DNA of 45,288 bases from Prevotella sp. (GTDB lineage Bacteria; Bacteroidota; Bacteroidia; Bacteroidales; Bacteroidaceae), in assembly GCA_017470055.1 (NCBI GenBank), contig JAFUFD010000047.1, positions 1-45,288 on the forward strand, given 5' to 3'. The stretch's first letter is position 1, and every line of letters starts with the position of its first letter. The notes under the pieces were generated by a model, which saw nothing but the letters and a program-made list of their open reading frames with translations, had not been told where the DNA came from and made no database searches. This document shows positions 41,879 to 45,288 of the stretch, one piece after another. The position numbers were made by a program, and so were the translations under genes.

Positions 41879-43756
41879 TCAGAGTGCTAATCGAAAACCA
41901 ACAAGATCGCGACGGCGACGTTGATCGTACATATATCTGTTGGTAGAGCGGCAATAACGAGGGCTGCAGTCATACCCTCCTCCGCGGATGACATGAAAAT
42001 TGCTGGAAGGTTTGCTGTTTGCATTTTTCTGATACCAGTCCTCACAAAATTCCCAAACATTTCCTGACATATCATAAAGTCCCAATTCATTGGGCTTAAA
42101 TTGCCCAACTGGCAGATAAACATGCTCTTGCCGATTTGAGAGAGTGTATGCTACCTCATCAATATTGTTACTACCAGCATAAAGATAGCCTTTTGACTTT
42201 TTCCCACCACGTGCGGCATATTCCCATTCTGCCTCTGTTGGTAAGCGGAAACATAGTCCTGTCATTTTATTAAGTTTAGCAATGAAATCTTTACACATAT
42301 TGTAAGTAACAAACTCTACAGGCAATTTGGCTCCTTTTTGCTTGGAGCGGTTTTTACCCATAACTACCTCCCATAGTTCTTGTGTCACTTCTGTCTCTCC
42401 GATATAATAATCTTTCAATGTGACCAGACGGTGTACTTCGTCGGCATCGGCAAGAGTATCATGGGGCATAGCACCCATCATAAACGTGCCTCCCTGCACT
42501 TGTTTCATCTTAAAAGTTACTCCTTTGATCGTGATGATCTTCGTGTTTTGTGCCGTTATGCTTGATGGAATCAACAATAAAAACATCAATAAGATACCTT
42601 TTACCTTTAAACTTTCAACTTTCAATTTTGAACTATTATCCAGTCCTACAGCCCACCAGATGGTACGTAGCCAACAGAGGAAGAAGGTATAGACATCTAG
42701 CCAGAATGTTTTATGAATATATTCATGCAGCCATGCAGGACAGAGGATGTCGGTAGGCAGAATGCAGAAATTAACCACCAGAGACCAGAACAAGGTCCAG
42801 TCTAACCACGTACGTTTCTCTTGCAACCAGAAAGCCATCGCATAGAAGGGTAAACAAATGACATAGGTATGGGTCTCTGGACAGTCGCTGAAAAGTATCA
42901 TAAAACCTGTCAGTACACCTAATGCCTGTACACGGAAACAGAAATCGCTCCATCTTTTGTAACGCCAAAAGAAAAGGATGGCAAGGATTCCCATTACCAT
43001 GATCTGTACCAAGCGATAGTTAGGCAACAGGAAAGGCTTTAGTCCCCGGGCAAAGAGGATGCCGATGAAATCCGAGTCACTATGATGCGCCGCTATCATA
43101 TCGAACATCTGTTGATAAAGGACAAAAGGATTGTCAAAGTTGGGATTTAATAAAGGGAGACACAAGAAAAAAGCCCCACATAAAATAGCATAGCCGAAGT
43201 TGCGCCATACCTTCGGATAGCAAAATAAAATAGCGAGTTCTGCGGCTCCGTATACCTTTGTTGTGGCTGACAGCATGATGAGGAACACCGCCCAGAACCC
43301 TTTTCCACGTTCTAATAGAATAAAGGCAAACAGGTATATGTAGGCTACAATGATGTTATGCTGATAGCAAAAAATGGTTTGCAACACAATTGATAATAGG
43401 AACACGAAGATATACAACTTATATTTGTCGAGTTGTTGTGGTAACCATTTGATGGCAAGCGAAAACAGCGTATAATTGCCGAAGTTCCACACGTATGGTC
43501 CCAGCCACCAAGGTAGGTAGAAGATGGGGGCGAAAACGACACTGAAAACAGGGGAATAGAGGAAATAAATAGAATTTGCTTGTGCATATTCAAGGTTATA
43601 GGGACTCAAGCCCTCCCAAAACATACGGGTGGAGTCCTGATAGTCGAAATAGTTGGTGTTACGACCACGGAACACTTCCACAGAGGTGGCTATTAAAACG
43701 ATAATAAGTCCTAACCCCCACCAGAAATATTTGTTGAAGAGAATCTTTTTGCTCAT
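41879..43756 (-). CDS. Chimeric protein: GT87-like membrane glycosyltransferase plus FGE/SUMF1 domain
   Basis: A 625-residue protein. Residues 1-370 form about ten membrane helices of the DUF2029/GT87 polyprenyl-phosphate-mannose-dependent type (YFDYQDSTRMFWEGLSPY, ATTKVYGAAELAILFCYP). A linker KLKVESLKVKG (377-387) is encoded by a 9-bp-like repeat. Then a signal-peptide-like segment (GILLMFLLLIPSSITAQ) leads into a full formylglycine-generating-enzyme domain (FRLPTEAEWEYAARGG, LGLYDMSGNVWEFCEDW) that ends with CSPRYC (C597, C602) and FRLAL. The Cys-x4-Cys spacing matches the catalytic pair of true FGE. It looks like two genes joined in frame at a repeat. The membrane half sits in an operon with GT2 and GtrA genes, an expected partnership. 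Confidence 0.85.
   Translation of the reverse strand: MSKKILFNKYFWWGLGLIIVLIATSVEVFRGRNTNYFDYQDSTRMFWEGLSPYNLEYAQANSIYFLYSPVFSVVFAPIFYLPWWLGPYVWNFGNYTLFSLAIKWLPQQLDKYKLYIFVFLLSIVLQTIFCYQHNIIVAYIYLFAFILLERGKGFWAVFLIMLSATTKVYGAAELAILFCYPKVWRNFGYAILCGAFFLCLPLLNPNFDNPFVLYQQMFDMIAAHHSDSDFIGILFARGLKPFLLPNYRLVQIMVMGILAILFFWRYKRWSDFCFRVQALGVLTGFMILFSDCPETHTYVICLPFYAMAFWLQEKRTWLDWTLFWSLVVNFCILPTDILCPAWLHEYIHKTFWLDVYTFFLCWLRTIWWAVGLDNSSKLKVESLKVKGILLMFLLLIPSSITAQNTKIITIKGVTFKMKQVQGGTFMMGAMPHDTLADADEVHRLVTLKDYYIGETEVTQELWEVVMGKNRSKQKGAKLPVEFVTYNMCKDFIAKLNKMTGLCFRLPTEAEWEYAARGGKKSKGYLYAGSNNIDEVAYTLSNRQEHVYLPVGQFKPNELGLYDMSGNVWEFCEDWYQKNANSKPSSNFHVIRGGGYDCSPRYCRSTNRYMYDQRRRRDLVGFRLAL
42598..42632 (-). repeat. 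Short AAAGTT-type repeat at the domain junction
   Basis: In the leftward direction the junction reads AAATTGAAAGTTGAAAG then TTTAAAGGTAAAAG. This short-unit repeat is of a kind common between genes in Bacteroidales. Here it is coding and joins the two halves of the chimera. Confidence 0.55.
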
Positions 43757-44679
43757 TCGAAGTTTAATTTTTCATCAATGATGTATGATGGGCGATGCTT
43801 CACTTCATCGAAAATTTGTCCGATATAAACAGCAACGATACCAATCACTGAAATCATAATACCAGCGATAAACCACATGGAGACGAATAGTGTCACCCAC
43901 CCACTGACATCGATACCAGTTACCAATGTCTTGATGACGAGGAAGAGGGCAAGGAGGATGGCGATGAAGGTGATGATAAACCCAAAATAGACTATCAATC
44001 GTAATGACTTGGTAGAGAACGCCACAGCAGTATTGACGGCAAGGTCGATGCGCTTGCGCATGGAGTATGAAGACTCTTTACCGTCTGTCCGCTCGTCATG
44101 GTTGACCAGTACTTTTGCCGTCTTGAAACCTACCCACTGGTTCATCAACGGGTAATAACGACGATAATCGCCCATCTGTGCCATGGCATCCACTACTTTC
44201 CTGCGGTAGATCGCAAACTCGGCAAGCGACTCATCTTGTTTGGTGTCTGTTAAGAAGCCCATTAGTTTGTTGAAGAGACGAGATCCTTGTGTCATGAAAA
44301 AATTGTCGGGACGGTTTCGCCTACTGGCAAAAACGATGTCGTAGCCCTCCTGAATCTTCTCATAGAGGTCTTTAATATGGGCAGGTGGGTTCTGCAAGTC
44401 ACAGTCGAGGGTCACTACAAAATCACCTGTCGACAAGTCGAAACCTGCGTTCAATGCATACTGCTGCCCGAAGTTGCGACTCAGGAATGCACCTTTCACC
44501 CGCTTGTTCTTTTGACAAATCTCTGTGATAATTTCACGACTATTATCAGGACTATGGTCTTCTACAAGGATAATCTCATAGTCAGATGTCAACTTACTAA
44601 CTGTTTCCTCTATCTGTCGCACCAACTCGTGTAAGAGGGTAGGCGCTCCGTAAACAGGACTGATAACTGATATTTCCAT
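43753..44679 (-). CDS. GT2-family glycosyltransferase (DPM1/GtrB-like)
   Basis: About 308 residues from the ATG at 44679, preferred over a TTG-initiated extension at 44700. The GT-A domain begins EISVISPVYGAPTLLHELVRQI and has the DxD region VVTLDCDLQNPP. Two C-terminal membrane helices (IVYFGFIITFIAILLALFLVIKTL and WVTLFVSMWFIAGIMISVIGIVAVYIGQIF) match the polyprenyl-phosphate-hexose synthase subfamily. It loads a sugar onto undecaprenyl phosphate for the GtrA flippase and a GT87-type transferase, both encoded next door. It overlaps the GT87 gene by ATGA. Confidence 0.9.
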   Translation of the reverse strand: MEISVISPVYGAPTLLHELVRQIEETVSKLTSDYEIILVEDHSPDNSREIITEICQKNKRVKGAFLSRNFGQQYALNAGFDLSTGDFVVTLDCDLQNPPAHIKDLYEKIQEGYDIVFASRRNRPDNFFMTQGSRLFNKLMGFLTDTKQDESLAEFAIYRRKVVDAMAQMGDYRRYYPLMNQWVGFKTAKVLVNHDERTDGKESSYSMRKRIDLAVNTAVAFSTKSLRLIVYFGFIITFIAILLALFLVIKTLVTGIDVSGWVTLFVSMWFIAGIMISVIGIVAVYIGQIFDEVKHRPSYIIDEKLNFE

Positions 44680-44709
44680 ATAATTCTTTGTTTGCAACAA
44701 TAAAATATA

Positions 44710-45093
44710 TTACCCTCCTTTCTTAAAATGCTTGAAGACGAAACGGATGAGGAGGAAATTGGTGGGGACGGCAATGGCGTAGACACCAAAAGGCGCAACC
44801 TCCTTGCTCAGACCAACCCATAGCCAGAAGTTCAGGAGGGCAATTTGCAGACAATAGTTAAACAAGTGGGCACCCCCGAAGCCGATACCATTGCGCTTTG
44901 TCGCCTTCTCATGGAATGTGAAATGGGCGGTTAGGTAATAGTTCACTAAGAAACTCAGTCCATACCCAACGGTATAGGCGATATTCACGTTCATCCAGTG
45001 CTGTAGCACCCAGTAGATGCCGTAGTGCAGTGCCGTGGAGATAACGCCTACGAGACCAAAGCGTAAAACTTCTCCTAATGTTTCTTTTTTCAT
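44710..45093 (-). CDS. GtrA family flippase-like membrane protein
   Basis: This protein of 127 residues has four membrane helices and the start VLRFGLVGVISTALHYGIYWVLQHW, typical of GtrA. Such proteins are thought to flip polyprenyl-phosphate sugars across the inner membrane. Together with the GT2 and GT87 genes it forms a complete loading-flipping-transfer unit. The gene has a short leader after the TACCTTTG box at 45104. Confidence 0.9.
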   Translation of the reverse strand: MKKETLGEVLRFGLVGVISTALHYGIYWVLQHWMNVNIAYTVGYGLSFLVNYYLTAHFTFHEKATKRNGIGFGGAHLFNYCLQIALLNFWLWVGLSKEVAPFGVYAIAVPTNFLLIRFVFKHFKKGG

Positions 45094-45103
45094 CTTCTGT
45101 TTG

Positions 45104-45111
45104 CAAAGGTA
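45104..45111 (-). promoter_or_regulatory. -7 box (TACCTTTG) of the gtrA operon
   Basis: The reverse strand reads TACCTTTGCAAAC, 10 nt before the ATG at 45093. The tandem repeat at 45116-45150 fills the region where a -33 element should be. Confidence 0.6.
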
Positions 45112-45115
45112 GTAA

Positions 45116-45150
45116 GAATTTCTAATTTCTAATTACTAATTTCTAATTTA
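45116..45150. repeat. 7-bp tandem repeat (ATTAGAA-type) in the gtrA promoter region
   Basis: Reverse-strand units ATTAGAA, ATTAGTA, ATTAGAA and ATTAGAA run without gaps. The array spans about -15 to -50 of the gtrA promoter. From here to the window end at 45288 I see no gene that can be supported. Confidence 0.75.
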
Positions 45151-45288
45151 TTTCGTAAATTTGGATAAAATCGCAAACCTTTTGTAAATAAAGGCAGTTT
45201 GAGGGATTAGGAAAAATCGGGGTTACGAATAAGAGACCTTTCTAATTTCCTCATTCTGCTATGATTTGCGTATCAAAGAACTCCCGAC

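Noticed and set aside
45156-45163. TAAATTTG as a rightward promoter for a gene past the window edge
   Set aside because: It matches the -7 consensus but in very AT-rich sequence, and no supportable coding start follows within the window.

Overview
The window looks like a chromosomal segment of a Bacteroidales bacterium, most likely Prevotellaceae. Start regions repeatedly carry the Bacteroidetes-type -7 box (TAnnTTTG) rather than a sigma-70 -10 box. The gene families also fit: an ECF sigma/anti-sigma-like/beta-barrel receptor operon, TPR and winged-helix membrane regulators, DUF3737, OPT transporter, LTA-synthase-like sulfatase-fold enzymes, a CotH lipoprotein and a short-repeat-rich glycan locus. 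No rRNA, tRNA or CRISPR array was seen.

Layout. (1) 1-6.3 kb: the tail of an IS30-family transposase is followed by an unusual module. It holds a three-domain CbbX/SpoVK-like AAA+ protein, a membrane protein with an SH3b domain and a PARP-like ADP-ribosyltransferase domain (apparent H-Y-E triad), a tiny coupled ORF, and on the other strand an unknown aromatic/acidic protein plus a second CbbX-like AAA+ ATPase. This is the best candidate for an undescribed system. (2) 6.4-9.9 kb: a leftward operon for a PfkB sugar kinase and a flavo-diiron protein, divergent from an M16 peptidase. (3) 9.9-18.6 kb: a surface-signalling region with beta-barrel receptor, two envelope proteins, ECF sigma factor, a stand-alone OmpR/PhoB-type winged-helix protein with an exported partner, a membrane-anchored winged-helix regulator, a TPR/TM/HTH lipoprotein regulator and a TonB-C protein. 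Four promoters here carry TGTMA-type direct repeats with 10-11 bp period about 30-33 nt upstream of the -7 box, which suggests one regulon run by the receiver-less winged-helix regulators. (4) 18.7-24.8 kb: a THUMP-like methyltransferase with in-gene tandem repeats, a GNAT-like protein, ParE and an S41 protease. (5) 24.7-28.6 kb: a leftward operon DUF3737, MalY/PatB aminotransferase, OPT transporter. (6) 28.7-35.6 kb: a tightly overlapping rightward operon MiaB, MsbA-like ABC exporter and two LTA-synthase-like enzymes. (7) 35.6-45.1 kb: envelope and glycan genes. A leftward operon (GT32, LpxL-like acyltransferase, CotH, OMP) diverges from an AT-richer rightward GT25-GT90-GT11 cassette. This meets a leftward operon of GtrA, a DPM1-like GT2 and a chimeric GT87-formylglycine-generating-enzyme protein.

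Taken together, much of the window builds or senses the cell envelope: lipid A-type acylation, polyprenyl-phosphate sugar transfer, polar headgroup transfer, O-glycan assembly and trans-envelope signalling. All functional assignments come from reading motifs; no database search was run.
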